From Pisaster brevispinus (Eukaryota > Echinodermata > Asteroidea > Forcipulatida > Asteriidae), in the NCBI GenBank assembly GCA_023634235.1, contig JAMKCF010000009.1:6076001-6140000 (forward strand): DNA of 64,000 bases. The letters run 5' to 3'. A program made the translations under genes and the position numbers. The first letter of the stretch is position 1. Every line of letters starts with the position of its first letter. The notes under the pieces were generated by a model that saw only the letters and a program-made list of their open reading frames with translations, did not search any database and was not told where the DNA came from. Shown here one piece after another: positions 45,901-56,100 of the stretch.

Positions 45901-46791
45901 AGCTGCGAACATCGGTAACTTGTGCTACACGCAGAGGACATGCAAAAACATTACTCATTTTACATTTTGTTGGTGTCCTAAAACAAAAACAAATAAACTC
46001 TAATGGATTCTATGATAAGTAAAAAAATTACCATATGCATTGATCAGTATGCTGAAAAGACAACCAACGCGCATTACGCGTAATTCATATAAATTTTTGG
46101 GCTATGGAAGTCTTTAGAACACACTCTTTTGACGGCTGTTTGGTGCAACCCGCTAGCATGTCCCAAGTTCGGGCGGTCCAGTGAGTAAATGGTCGATCGA
46201 TTTCGGGCTGTACGTAGATAGCGCGTCACCGGAAGTAAACTTACAGTACCATCAAATTCTTCAGATCACGCTCTTTCGGCGGCTGTTTAGTGCGACACGC
46301 TATAGCGTGTGTAAAACCAAGGATACGAAGTGTTTCCAATTGCGGGCGGTTTCGGGTGGTCCAGTGAGTAAATTGCCGAGCAGTTTCGGGCGGTGCATCG
46401 ACTAAAGCGTTAGATTTACTACAGACAGCGCGTTACCGTAAGTCATACAGTAGATGACACATTCAATTGCCCCTATAATATGAGATACACGAATTAAAAC
46501 AAAACTGGGGGGGACATTTGATATGGTGTCCCCCACCCTTCAAAAAGTGGGGGGGACGTGTCCCCCCGTCCCCCCCAGGATTGACGCCCATGTTTGTAGC
46601 CAACGTTAACAAAAAGAGGACCTTTGTATTTCTCTCCTTCAGGTTATGATGTAAGTTCAGCACATAAGTCAGGGGCCTTCGTCTTGTGCAACAAAGGCAA
46701 GAACTACCAGGTGACAGTTGACACAATCACCCGTGGTAAAGACGACATTAACATGCAAGTTAACAAGTTTTGCCTCGTGGAATGCCCATAA
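39973..46791 (+). CDS. Small secreted protein of unknown family, four exons (complete)
   Basis: Exons 39973-40086, 40515-40542, 44825-44920, 46643-46791 join at GT-AG sites with matching phases (0, 1, 1), total 387 nt, 128 aa. Residues 1-20 (MFRFLTITVAVCFLFIQDAQ, cut probably after AQA) are a signal peptide. The mature part has an acidic N-terminus (LREIQLEEELL), then IYAEVTLHSDGRAFFAVD, a Gly-Tyr-Asp step and a C-terminal block with three cysteines (VLCNKG, KFCLVEC). The alternating polar/hydrophobic pattern suggests a beta-rich domain. I do not recognise the family. A decayed relative lies just upstream (36990-37698), so the locus has duplicated. Intron 2 contains the Penelope-like element and intron 3 the element at 45434-46591. 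An AATAAA lies at 47008-47013. It is likely extracellular; its role is unknown. Confidence 0.75.
40585..40650. repeat. Low-complexity TTA/TTTA tract with poly-T and poly-G
   Basis: Simple repeat inside intron 2 of the secreted-protein gene. Confidence 0.9.
42018..42285. repeat. Perfect 115-bp inverted repeat with a 38-nt loop
   Basis: Arms 42018-42132 and 42171-42285 are exact reverse complements base for base; the loop is the hammerhead core. It forms the 5' terminus of the Penelope-like element. Confidence 0.95.
42133..42176 (+). ncRNA. Hammerhead ribozyme, 5' copy
   Basis: The conserved core is complete: CTGATGA (42138-42144), stem II GTGCC/GGTAC with a TTAT loop, GAAA (42159-42162), a short stem III, and U-C at 42170-42171 as the expected cleavage site. 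Stem I pairs TTCTG (42133-42137) with CAGAA (42172-42176). This is the short-stem-III form known from Penelope-like elements, thought to act best as a dimer. It sits exactly in the loop of the 115-bp foldback. Confidence 0.88.
42340..44442 (+). CDS. Penelope-like reverse transcriptase with C-terminal GIY-YIG endonuclease
   Basis: The frame from the first ATG is 700 aa with no stop or frameshift. Parts in order: an N-terminal region with KADKTTNYY; the reverse-transcriptase domain with ITLKDHKDNF, RLISPTKSEIG, FINFDIVEFYPSI and the catalytic box YRDDGLAVF (about residue 348); a region of basic linkers; a Cys-rich motif CSCRRNAECPLNGEC; and a GIY-YIG nuclease (YVGLTSTTFKARLANH from about 595, then TELSKHIW with the expected glutamate) followed by KRCNLCIAEKYII. 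The DKT, DHK and CxC...CPL blocks and the C-terminal GIY-YIG put it among endonuclease-bearing Penelope-like elements, and the Cys-rich motif fits the Neptune clade best (tentative). By family it nicks the target and primes reverse transcription. Upstream of 42340 the frame stays open to 42310 but has no ATG. Confidence 0.93.
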   Translation: MERVNFEYSTKNIPVASRTTYLKRLIEKTEMFIKRIRWRSFFFLNPELNKDNAEKEETYGFNSRKTPPVIPELKEFEDNLVSLIQNVEFEKTTSQFQRKLNEDINMIRNDDKLTVKADKTTNYYKMEKDDYVNLVRANVTKTYKKTEQKEVVEINREAKRIAESLELGDRIDKLAEREVFITLKDHKDNFDNKPSCRLISPTKSEIGHISKVILDRIVGKVISATGFNLWKSTDAVLDWYKKIPSKQESSFINFDIVEFYPSITEKLLLKALGFAGNYEKISSKEKDIIIHAKQTVVFNNQVPWKKRNADSKFDVTMGSFDGAESCELVVAYMLSILKPKYGNRVGLYRDDGLAVFKETPQKIEKIKKEICRVFRENDLKVTIVANKAIVNFLDVTLDLRTGGYMPYMKPGNIPLYVHVQSNHPPTVIKQIPEGINKRLSNISSTKEAFEQAAPAYQEALQKSGHKYQLTYTPGNNTRKRARKREVTWYNPPYNKNVCTSIGKKFLQIIDKCFPKEHKLHKVLNRNTVKVSYSCMPNMKATIQSINKRKVKQEDDVGGRTCSCRRNAECPLNGECLSKNIVYRATVTSEGRKEAYVGLTSTTFKARLANHKRSFRSESMRAQTELSKHIWDLKDEGKDYEIKWDIVHKALPYSNVNKRCNLCIAEKYIIICRPDLGTLNKKSEIVSKCRHRDRCVLTSVT
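44539..44582 (+). ncRNA. Hammerhead ribozyme, 3' copy
   Basis: Identical core to the 5' copy: CTGATGA at 44544-44550, GTGCC-TTAT-GGTAC, GAAA at 44565-44568, predicted cleavage after C44577, stem I TTCTG/CAGAA. Together with the 5' copy it could release a unit-length RNA of about 2.4 kb by self-cleavage. Confidence 0.88.
45434..46591. mobile_element. 1.16-kb transposon with short inverted ends and 11-bp target-site duplication
   Basis: GTTTGTAGCCA occurs directly outside both ends (45423-45433 and 46592-46602). The ends are inverted: GGGGCGTCAATCC at the left, GGATTGACGCCCAT at the right. G-rich tracts sit inside each end, and a subterminal block of nested palindromes (GTCCAGGGGCGAAGCCCCTG, then CAGGGGGCGGAGCCCCCTGA) lies at 45490-45570. 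No transposase frame. A 9-11-bp duplication would fit a Mutator-like element, but I do not assign the superfamily. It lies in intron 3 of the secreted-protein gene. Confidence 0.7.
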
Positions 46792-49700
46792 AATAATGAC
46801 TCAAAGCTCAGCTGGGATGGGCTGGCAAGTGTGTTGAAATTTACACGGGGGGGGGGGGGTAATCATAATATGGAACGCCAAAGAGGCAAATAATCCGATC
46901 AACACATCGATCGTTTTTTTGCATCGACCGATCGTTCTTACGTAGGGCCTACGGGTGCACCCCACTAAAATGTCCTCCAATATACATGTATACATATTTG
47001 AGAGCCCAATAAAAGGGGTACAGTGTAAAAGTTTTGTCCATTGAGACCTGGGGGTTGTTGACTTCCAACTTGAGGTAGTTTGGAGGACACAGACCCTGAG
47101 AAAATGGTCCTATTTGCCGAGAGGAGTAGGGACATTTTTCAAGAATGATACTCGGATGTTTGGAAAATTACACCGGTGTAGGGGTGTTTTATATTTAGAG
47201 GGAGAATAACTTGCCCGGCCTTGGGACTCCCCATGTCATGAGCAGAGGATACAAGTTCAAGAGTCAATGGATAATTTCCTCTTTACTGTAGGAAGCTGTG
47301 AGACTTCTTAGTAGTTTTTTTTTTTTCACATGGTATTGTTGAATTATTAGTATTTTGCACTGTATGCTATAGGAGTTTATTTAGTGGGGTGCACCCCTAC
47401 ATCCAGCTGGTACATGATCACAAACAAAGGTGAACCTATTATTGTGAATGGTTTTAAGTCTACGCATATACTTTATTCAAGTGGTGAGAATAAAACGTAG
47501 TTCTTTACAATGTGTGATGGAAGATCTTTGATGAAAAGTAGAACATATGAAAACTATAGCGACTATTACATCCATACAGTAGGCTTAAGTGGACGCTCAC
47601 CGGTGAACCCATTAGGCACTATATATTTTTCATTAAAATATTTGAATTCAACGAACTCTATTGAACTGTTGTACTCATACAATATTTGTGATCCTAAAAG
47701 GCCAGATTAGGCCTATTTTGTGCATTACAATTTATCAGGAGGTTTACTAAATTTGCATTCAAACTTTAATCTAATTAATGAAACAACACTTTAGTTCTGG
47801 ATCCTTGTTGAAAGGTGGAGGGAATGATTTTTACTCTTACTCTTATCGTTATGTTTTCCCGCGCTGAGTCGTTTTTGTTTACTTACGGGATAAATTGTTG
47901 TTATTTTCTTTTTAGTTTGGTGTAGTTTAGAAATAAAAGAACGCATCGAAATTTGTTTAGCAATGCTATTTCTTTGAATGTTTAGGCCTGTATTGATTCG
48001 CAAATGTTCCTTACTTGGGATGGGTGGCCGGATGGCGTGTTTAGGTTTTTGTACAGCATGTCTTCACCCTTTCACATTTTAAGAAAAGGGTGGGGCTGAA
48101 GAATGAGTTTACAATCAACCTCTGCTCTCACTTATATCAACTTTCTGCTTTGTTTCCAAGTATTTGTCTTTGGAATGTTACTATAGTTAACTGCAGATAG
48201 AAGGGATAGTGCAGACAGGGGCAAATTGGGAGGACCGTACCTTTGAGGATAGGCCTACAGGAGCATGGGGCTATCGCAGATCCTTTGAAAAAAAGAACGA
48301 TTTAAGAACTATGCAAACATTAGCTAGCGGCCTGACGTTTCAACCCTAGCAGAGTCTTTCTCGGAGGCTAAGGTGACCACAACATACATAAACAAGTATA
48401 ACAAAAACAGTCAAGTGGAAAGAGATTACAGGGATGAATAAAGAGGGATTAATAAAGAGGATGAATAAGTGACTCGAGGAGAAGGGCTGTTTTGACCCGA
48501 AGAGGTGGGGAACACCATAGAGCAATAAAACATTGCTCCAATTGAACAAACAAGACAAAAAGGGAGAAAAAAGTAATTAATTAGTGTAAAGGCAGACGAG
48601 GGGGATACTGTGACACGCACGCAAAAACCTTACACCTGTTTCACACTCCCTAAAGCACCTGACTGAAGTCAGCACTAAATTTAGTGCCAGCACCAAATTT
48701 GGTGCTGGCGAGAAATTTGTATTGCTCCCTGGTGCTAGCCACTGATCTCATAGCAGGTTGGCCTATGCGTGTGCACAGGACCGTGAAGTCACCGCACACA
48801 AGCGGCGGCCATTTTGAAACACCCAAAAAGCTATTGAATGCACATAGCGGGTATACAAAATACGATGTCTTTTTTAATTTAAAGAAGAGATTTCATCACA
48901 TAAACATGTTTTTCCTTTCCCCCAATGTTTTTTATGCCCACAATGTAAGTATATCCATTGCACACATATGGGGGATTTATACATAGGCTAGATTTTTACG
49001 ATGTGATGGGGGAACATATAATTTGTTACTTCAAAAGTTGGATGCCGAGTGTTTTTATTAAGTAATCCCTGTCATTCGCTCAAACCCTCACACCCACATA
49101 AGCCCAGGTACAGACAAGTACATTCGTTGATCCGGTGAATTACACCCCAATTTACTTGCCAAGTAACCTTTTATGGTCATTTATTTTTTGAGTAATTTGA
49201 AAAGTGATCCCGATGAAGCATTGTATAAAATCATGTAAATTAAAGAATAACACAACAATACATTGAAGAACAAACAAGTATGTTATGAGTTGTTTAAAAT
49301 GGTATTTATTCCTTTAATAGCTCGTTAGAAATTTACAACAAACTGGTTCTATCATTTCTATAAAAAAATAATGAAATACAAAATTTAACAAATAAATACA
49401 ATAAAAATTAAGAATTTCAAGCAAATTAATAAAAGAGAAATTTTTACACTGTGACCCTCTTTCCAAGCTAAGTGCAAATTTTTGAACATTTACATTTCAC
49501 ATTTTGCAAAAATCTGCACACTATAAATTAATAAACTAATATTTCACATAAAATCAAGAAAAATGTAATAAATAAGAAAATATTTTACAAATTTGTTTAT
49601 ATAAATAAATATATGTAAATAACAAAATAAATAATAAACAAATAAACTAACAAACCCATAAATGAACAAATGAATAAATAAAAAAAGATTCAATAAATAA

Positions 49701-50119
49701 ATAAATAGATAAGTAAACCAATTAAAAAATACATAACATGCACCCCACCCCCCCAAAGAAGATGAAAACAAAATAAAATCAAATCCCCCCCCCAAAAAAA
49801 AAAAAAATTAACTGGCAAGAGCATGTACATACATCGCATTCTTAAAAAAAAATTCTTATAAGTTACAACAATATCGAAATTTAGAACGAAAACTTACTAC
49901 ATTTAGTTTACAAACTTGCTTTTTGTGCGGATTTTCTTGTTTATTGCCCAAGCTCCTCTCCGTTTTGTCAGTGTTAACGCCCTCTTGTGACTAAAGTTGG
50001 TTGATCTCTAAGCCAAAAAGAAAACTGAAACTTGATTGGTCCTTTGGGCAATTTCTATCTTTTTCTATCCAATGAAGTACACCTTTACTTATGTTTACGG
50101 TATTACTCATCAAGGAAAC
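46792..50119. other. Intergenic region before SLC30A6
   Basis: It contains the 3' flank of the secreted-protein gene (AATAAA at 47008-47013), a dispersed repeat piece near 48330-48370 (GACGTTTCAACCCTAGCAGA), and a palindromic patch at 48665-48715 (ACTAAATTTAGTGCCAGCAC and on). The region 49360-49800 is very AT-rich with many AAATAAAT words. No conserved exon seen. Confidence 0.45.
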
Positions 50120-50130
50120 ATGGCGGCGCC
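50095..50130 (+). promoter_or_regulatory. SLC30A6: YY1-like start-codon element of SLC30A6
   Basis: GGAAACATGGCGGCGCCC overlaps the proposed start ATG (50120). ATGGCGGC at a first ATG is a common YY1-bound arrangement in TATA-less animal promoters. There is no TATA box in the 40 bp upstream. Confidence 0.4.
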
Positions 50131-53100
50131 CACGTCCCTTGACGGAAAAGTGTCCACGTTGGAGCCTGAAAAAGATCATTTACGAGCTAGATACGTTCCA
50201 AATAATATGACAAAAGGTGGACCAATAGGCTTTCAAGAGTACGGAGGAGGTGATCCATTACAACTGGACACATTTAAAATAGATATAGATGCATACGACA
50301 CTTCCATGGACATCGCTTCAACACCACCGACAGTGGCGACAACAGTTGTGGGCATTCCGGCCAGCTCTGCGTCAGGTACCATAGAAAAATCATTAAAACT
50401 ACAATTTTAAAGACATCAGTGATCTGGGCAAACACAAAATATTATAAATAAACATTTCTTAAGCATTTATTTTTTCAAAGTAAGTACAAAATGCAAACAC
50501 AAGTAACAACTCAAACTCAAAGTCATTTTGACATTTCAACCCATATTTGTAGTAACTTCTAAATCCTATTTAAAATGCTAAATTCCTAGAAAAGAGCTAC
50601 TCCGAGTCCTATAGAACTAACTTAATGTGGTTTGTTCCACTATCGTCTCCATGAACCTCATAGTCATAGGTCATCATGTACAAAATCCTATTCGAAACTT
50701 TTTCCCCTTCATATTTATAGACCTTATCGCCAATATACTTGGTTGATTTTCGGTGTCAGGACACTTCATACCTTTGCCACTTCGTACCCTGGACACTTCG
50801 CACCTTTTCAAGGTGCGAAGTGACTTTGGACACTTCGTACCTTGGACACTTCGTACGTTCTCACAAGACACTTCGTACCTTCTCACAAGACACTTCGTAC
50901 CTTCTCACAAGACACTTCGTACCTTCTCATGAGACACTTCGTACCTTCAGGATTTCTGCATCGTTTCTAACAGGGTCACACCGCTAGTAATGGCCCGTTG
51001 TCACTAGACTTAAGTTCAAGTCAATTGTAGTTCAGCATCGATTGAGGGCGCCGAAACAAAAACAATTGAGTTTACAAAATACGAACAAAACAAATGTATT
51101 TTAAATAAAAGTATTCACATTTCACAATAAAAACAATTTCACAATTAAACAAAATGACAATTCATTATGTATAAAATTTAAAAAAATGGATAGTATCCAA
51201 TAGCATATTTACAGTGTACATGCCGAGAGAATGAACCAAATTAAATACAAAAACAACCAGTACACTTTTACATCAGTTTTATAAAAAGCTAAAGCTGGAA
51301 AGTATTCCATATCAAATTTGCGTGCTGAGATAATGATACATACAAACACAAAACTTACAAAATACGGACAAAATAAAGGTATTGGGGTAGAAAATATTGC
51401 GTGCCGAGATAATGGTACATAAGAACAAAAATATACAAAATACCAACAAAGTAAAGGTATTTTAAAGATATTTTTAGTTAGATAATAAAAGTAATCACAT
51501 TTCACATTAAAAAGGACATTCAAATAATTTAACAAAATGACAATTCATTAAGTATTATTTTGTATCTCAACGAAAATTATATCCTTATTAAGGAATTACA
51601 CATTTTACTGAAGGTACGAAGTGACTCGGCTGAAGGTACGAAGTGACTTAGCTGATGGTCACTTCGTACCCCGCCCGCGGTACGAAGTGACCAATTTGGT
51701 TACGGTACGAAGTGTCCCGAAGGTACAAAGTGTCCAGGGTACGAAGTGGCAAAGGTACGAAGTGTCCGACATCCGATTTTGCTGAATGGCCGAAAGGTGT
51801 TGTGGGAAGGAAAAGGGAGCACAGTATGCCCCTTTTCCCTTCCCACATTGCCTTTCGGCCATTCAGCAAAATTAACCAGGCGGATTGGCGATAAGGTCTA
51901 TGCACCTGGAGTTCTCTTTTGAAAACGGATCTCGTCAAATTTAGGCTCTATGTGTTCTTTGTTTTCACAGGGAGCTCGGCGTGGGTCCAGAAAATCCACT
52001 CTGCAAAAAGAAAGTGCAAAAAATGATAAATTCTCACCGTTATTCAGAATCGTCTCCTTCCGATAACAAATATGGCCACTGTCACTGAATCAATGGTATG
52101 CTGTGTGCAACGCTGGTCCACAATAACAAACGGTTTACGTGTAAAAGACAAGCCATTGATTATTGTAGACCAACGTTGCGCACAGCATACCATTGAATAC
52201 CAGCTTAAGGCTTGCATGTTTGAGAGACCAAACTATGCTAAGTCAGTGCAACGCTGGTTTACGATAACCAACACAACAGGTCACGTGTACAAACATGGGT
52301 CCTTGATCATCGTGGACCAGCGTTGTGGGGGGGGGGGGCGGGAGATGACTGGCATCCGTCACATCATATAATTGTCGAGCCCCATAGAATAATGCCAATA
52401 CGCTGGCGCTGTACTCCCACCATTTCTTGGCCCTAGCCCCACGCCCACATATCATCAGAAACTGTCTTTTGATTTGAAACTTCAGGGTTTTTTGCTGAAA
52501 TATCTCTCCTACCACCTCAATATTCACTTACCTATTGGTGGACTGCAACATTGTGCTTACTCAATCACTGCATTTTTAATTGTTTTAGTAATTAGTTAAT
52601 CAATGCTCATGATCATGCGCATCAGTAAACATCGTGGCGCTGACGATGTTTACACAAGTAATTCAGGGCTCAAATATTACACTGGACCAGGCTAGTAAAT
52701 GTTTGACTGGACAAGTCCGGCGGTCTTGTGTTTTTTTAATAACAATATTAATGAAGAATACCTCACTGTGTCACATCTTGAACACAAAATAATATGTTCA
52801 AATGATGACTTTGAGTCTGATAAAATACCTTTCAATTCTATTGAGTAATGCCATAATACTCATTAAAATCAATCTTCTCTTAATACATGTCTTAGCGCTT
52901 GGTTAAATAAAACAATTAACTTAAATGCATGTTAAACTGGATCAGAAAGTTTTTTCTTATTTTGATTCTGGTCTTGTAAATAAAATTCTGGTCCAGTAAA
53001 CATTTTGGGCCTCAAGCCCTGTGGTCTTGTGGATTTTAACCCCCAAATCAAGCCGTGTGATTGGCTGCTCAGAGATTCTTTATAAAATTACGCCGAAATG

Positions 53101-56100
53101 AGCATGCACAAAAAATTGTTTTAATGAATTCGCCACAATTGTGCTATAGATAGGTGAGGATTGGGAGAAATGTTTTGCTATGTGGGGGTAGGGCAATGAA
53201 ATAGGTTGGCATTATTTATGGGGTAATCTGATTACAATCAATGGTCAGTCATATAAGTTATCAGACTGAGTTATTATACATAACATGTAACTGCTGTGCA
53301 AATGTCCTCACTTTTAAATTCCACGGATAATGTCATGGGGGAGGGGTGGGGGTTCGAAATGCCATATCCAACCTCCTTTTTGTGTATTGGTCGATATTCT
53401 TACTTTAGGCCTATCTGTTTTATTGACAGGTCAATAATTAATGCTAAGAGTACCAATTGTTTCCGTTGCTTTAAAGGAATTTTTCGAAAAATGAACAAAT
53501 TCCAACACTTATTCCATAAAAAGAGGTAAATTACATAAGTTCACAAGCAAGTGATCAATTATTTTATTAAGTGGGTTAGTGGAGGTTTGATGCCACATTT
53601 TTGGTGTTTCAATATTTTTTATTACAATTAAATGAAGGCATATTTCGATATTGACTTGCTTGTGTGATACCCCAGAAGATGGGTTTTGACATTTTGCGAC
53701 AGTGCTTTTGCACACTGTTGATTGCCATGTTGTTTAAAGACAGGGTATACCTTAGGTAAGTACTCTAAAAATGAATGACCACAAAAACGTACGTGGTGAA
53801 GAGCACTGGAGAGCTGTTGATATTAAAAAAAACATTGTTAGAAGTGACCCCCTTTGAAGTTTTAGAGAAAGAGTCTGGGTTGCAAGGGTGTTTTTTATCT
53901 TTCATTATTTTCTTGCAACTTTGATGACCAATTTAGCCCAAATTTTCCCAGGTTTATTAATTTATGCATTTGATATTGGGATAAACCAAGTGAGGATATT
54001 GGTCTTTGACAATTTCCAAAATATTCAGAACACACTTAGATTTTGTAAACTCTTTTTATTTCTTGAAGATTTGCGACAGAGAGCAATTCTTAATGGTGGG
54101 TCCAAGGACCACATCACCGGACCAATTCAGCCCTTTGCCAGGCCTCAACAAGGAACCCTGTCCAAGCTAGCTCAGGAATTCCTATCAGTTATTGGTGAAA
54201 AGGAAGTAAGTGTAGCGGCCTCTGTGTATACTTAGTTTTTGTAAGTCTTCTGTTTGTAATCCATGTACCAAGTAATAAACCACAAGGGAAACTGACTGGG
54301 TGAGTTTGAAATATTTGTTAGTAAAACTTTACTTGCTACCTCCGGATTAACATGCCAATTAAAAAAAAATGTTTTTATGAGATATCGCCCAACTCACATG
54401 GCCGGACAGCCACTTCAAGGTGAGGGCTACATTTAACTGATTTGGGCTGTCAACCCAGATCAACTGTCACCAGGGGCACTTTGCCACCTACTCCTGGGGC
54501 TGAAACAGGGTTACCCCCTTCACAGTCCGTAAGGATATAGGCATGGGTATCATCCACTAGGAGCCTGGTTGGTAACGAGCAGAATGCACTACCTTCCCAT
54601 TGCTCTACTAACCGAGCTACCTAAAAATAGCTCAGTTGGTTGGTAGAGTGACAGCACATATAGCTCAGTTGGTAGAGCGCTGGCACATTGATCTGGAGGT
54701 CGTAGGTTAAAGTCCTGCTGTAGTGAAATTTCTCTAATAATTATAATTAAAAGTGTATTTTTAGTTTTACAGTCAAGGTGGTCACTCTTCAAGGACTCTT
54801 GATAATGTTAGGTAGAATTAATGACATCGGAACTCATTGATTTATATAAATTTGGTGTGACTACATTTTTTTGTTTCCCAACCAGGCGAGGCGGGTGGTT
54901 CTATTAGGAGTGGTTAATCTTGCCTGCATGATTGTACTCCTGTTATGGTGTCAGTCAACCAACAGTATGGGTGAGTAGTGTTATTAATTTTATTATTACA
55001 TAGGCTGACAATATAAAATAGGATACATACAATACATGGGAATGCGGAGTGGGGCGGGGGGGGGGGGTTGAGGAAAGTGCAAGATTGCCAACAACAAGTA
55101 TCACAATCATTATAAACCTAGAATCAGAGGAGGGGAATGAGGCTTCTGTGTAGAATAAACTAACGTACAAAACGACCTGCCAACAGAGTTTAACAATTAT
55201 TTGTGTCGGGGAGCCACTAGTGATATAAACCACTGCACCTAAAAGTGCTCATTTTGGTCAGTGTATCTCTTGTCTTCAAGTACTGGGGCCAATCTCATAG
55301 AACTGCTACAGCCTTCTCCCTTTGCAATAGCCTGCTAGCAAAAAACACCTAAGGACCAGTCAGAATTCTCTCCGAGTAGACCAGCTGGCTAGTTCAGTGT
55401 TGTAAAGCATCCCCAATCAATTTGAAATATTCACTAGTGAAAAAGCTGATGGACAAATTAACTGGTCCTGCTGGCTAGCCACTGAGAAAATTACATGCAA
55501 ACCCTGTGCTTAGCGTTAAGCACATTTTTGTTTGCTTACTATAGCCGAATAGTTTACTTAAGCACAAGCGTATTTCACAGGATTGCACGAATATTAGGTG
55601 GCTAGTTTGCGTGCTCACCTTGGATTTGCATTGTTACATCATTCGTTTGATTACAGTAAGCACCGGAAGGTCAGCACACCTTTCTCATGCTTACAGTTAG
55701 CAGTGCTATGAAACGAAAAATCGTACGGTAAGCACAAATTTAGCCAGTAAGCAGCTCTATAAAATCTGGCCCTAATATCTTGCTGGTCAGCTCTTACACC
55801 CTTGATGCATTTAAATACAAAGACCGAGACTCCCTTTTCAAGGCGATTTCTTGCCTGAGAGAAAAGCAAATTTTAATCATATTTCTTAAACAATTTTTCT
55901 CAAAAGTTAAAATGCAGCTGGAGTTCCTAATACAGATTATTGTGATTGGTGGTATTTGTGTGATAGTTCTGTTTCTAAAGTAAATATAAATTCTGATTTG
56001 TTTTCATGGTGGGGTAGGGGGTATAGACCAATTTATTGAGTCCAGCTCCATGATGCCTTAATAGTTGTTATATGGTAACAGATTGTGAATATTTTTGGTC

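Noticed and set aside
50840..50950. CRISPR-like direct repeats
   Set aside because: The units are contiguous with no variable spacers, in a eukaryotic intron.
50739..50987. 82-aa frame with repeated DTSYL
   Set aside because: It is the translation of the CACTTCGTACC repeat arm in a foldback element.
54655..54720. tRNA-like segment TAGCTCAGTTGGTAGAGC ... GGTTAAAGTCC
   Set aside because: The T-loop is altered and no acceptor stem closes; the flanks match other SINE family C copies, so it is a SINE head, not a tRNA gene.
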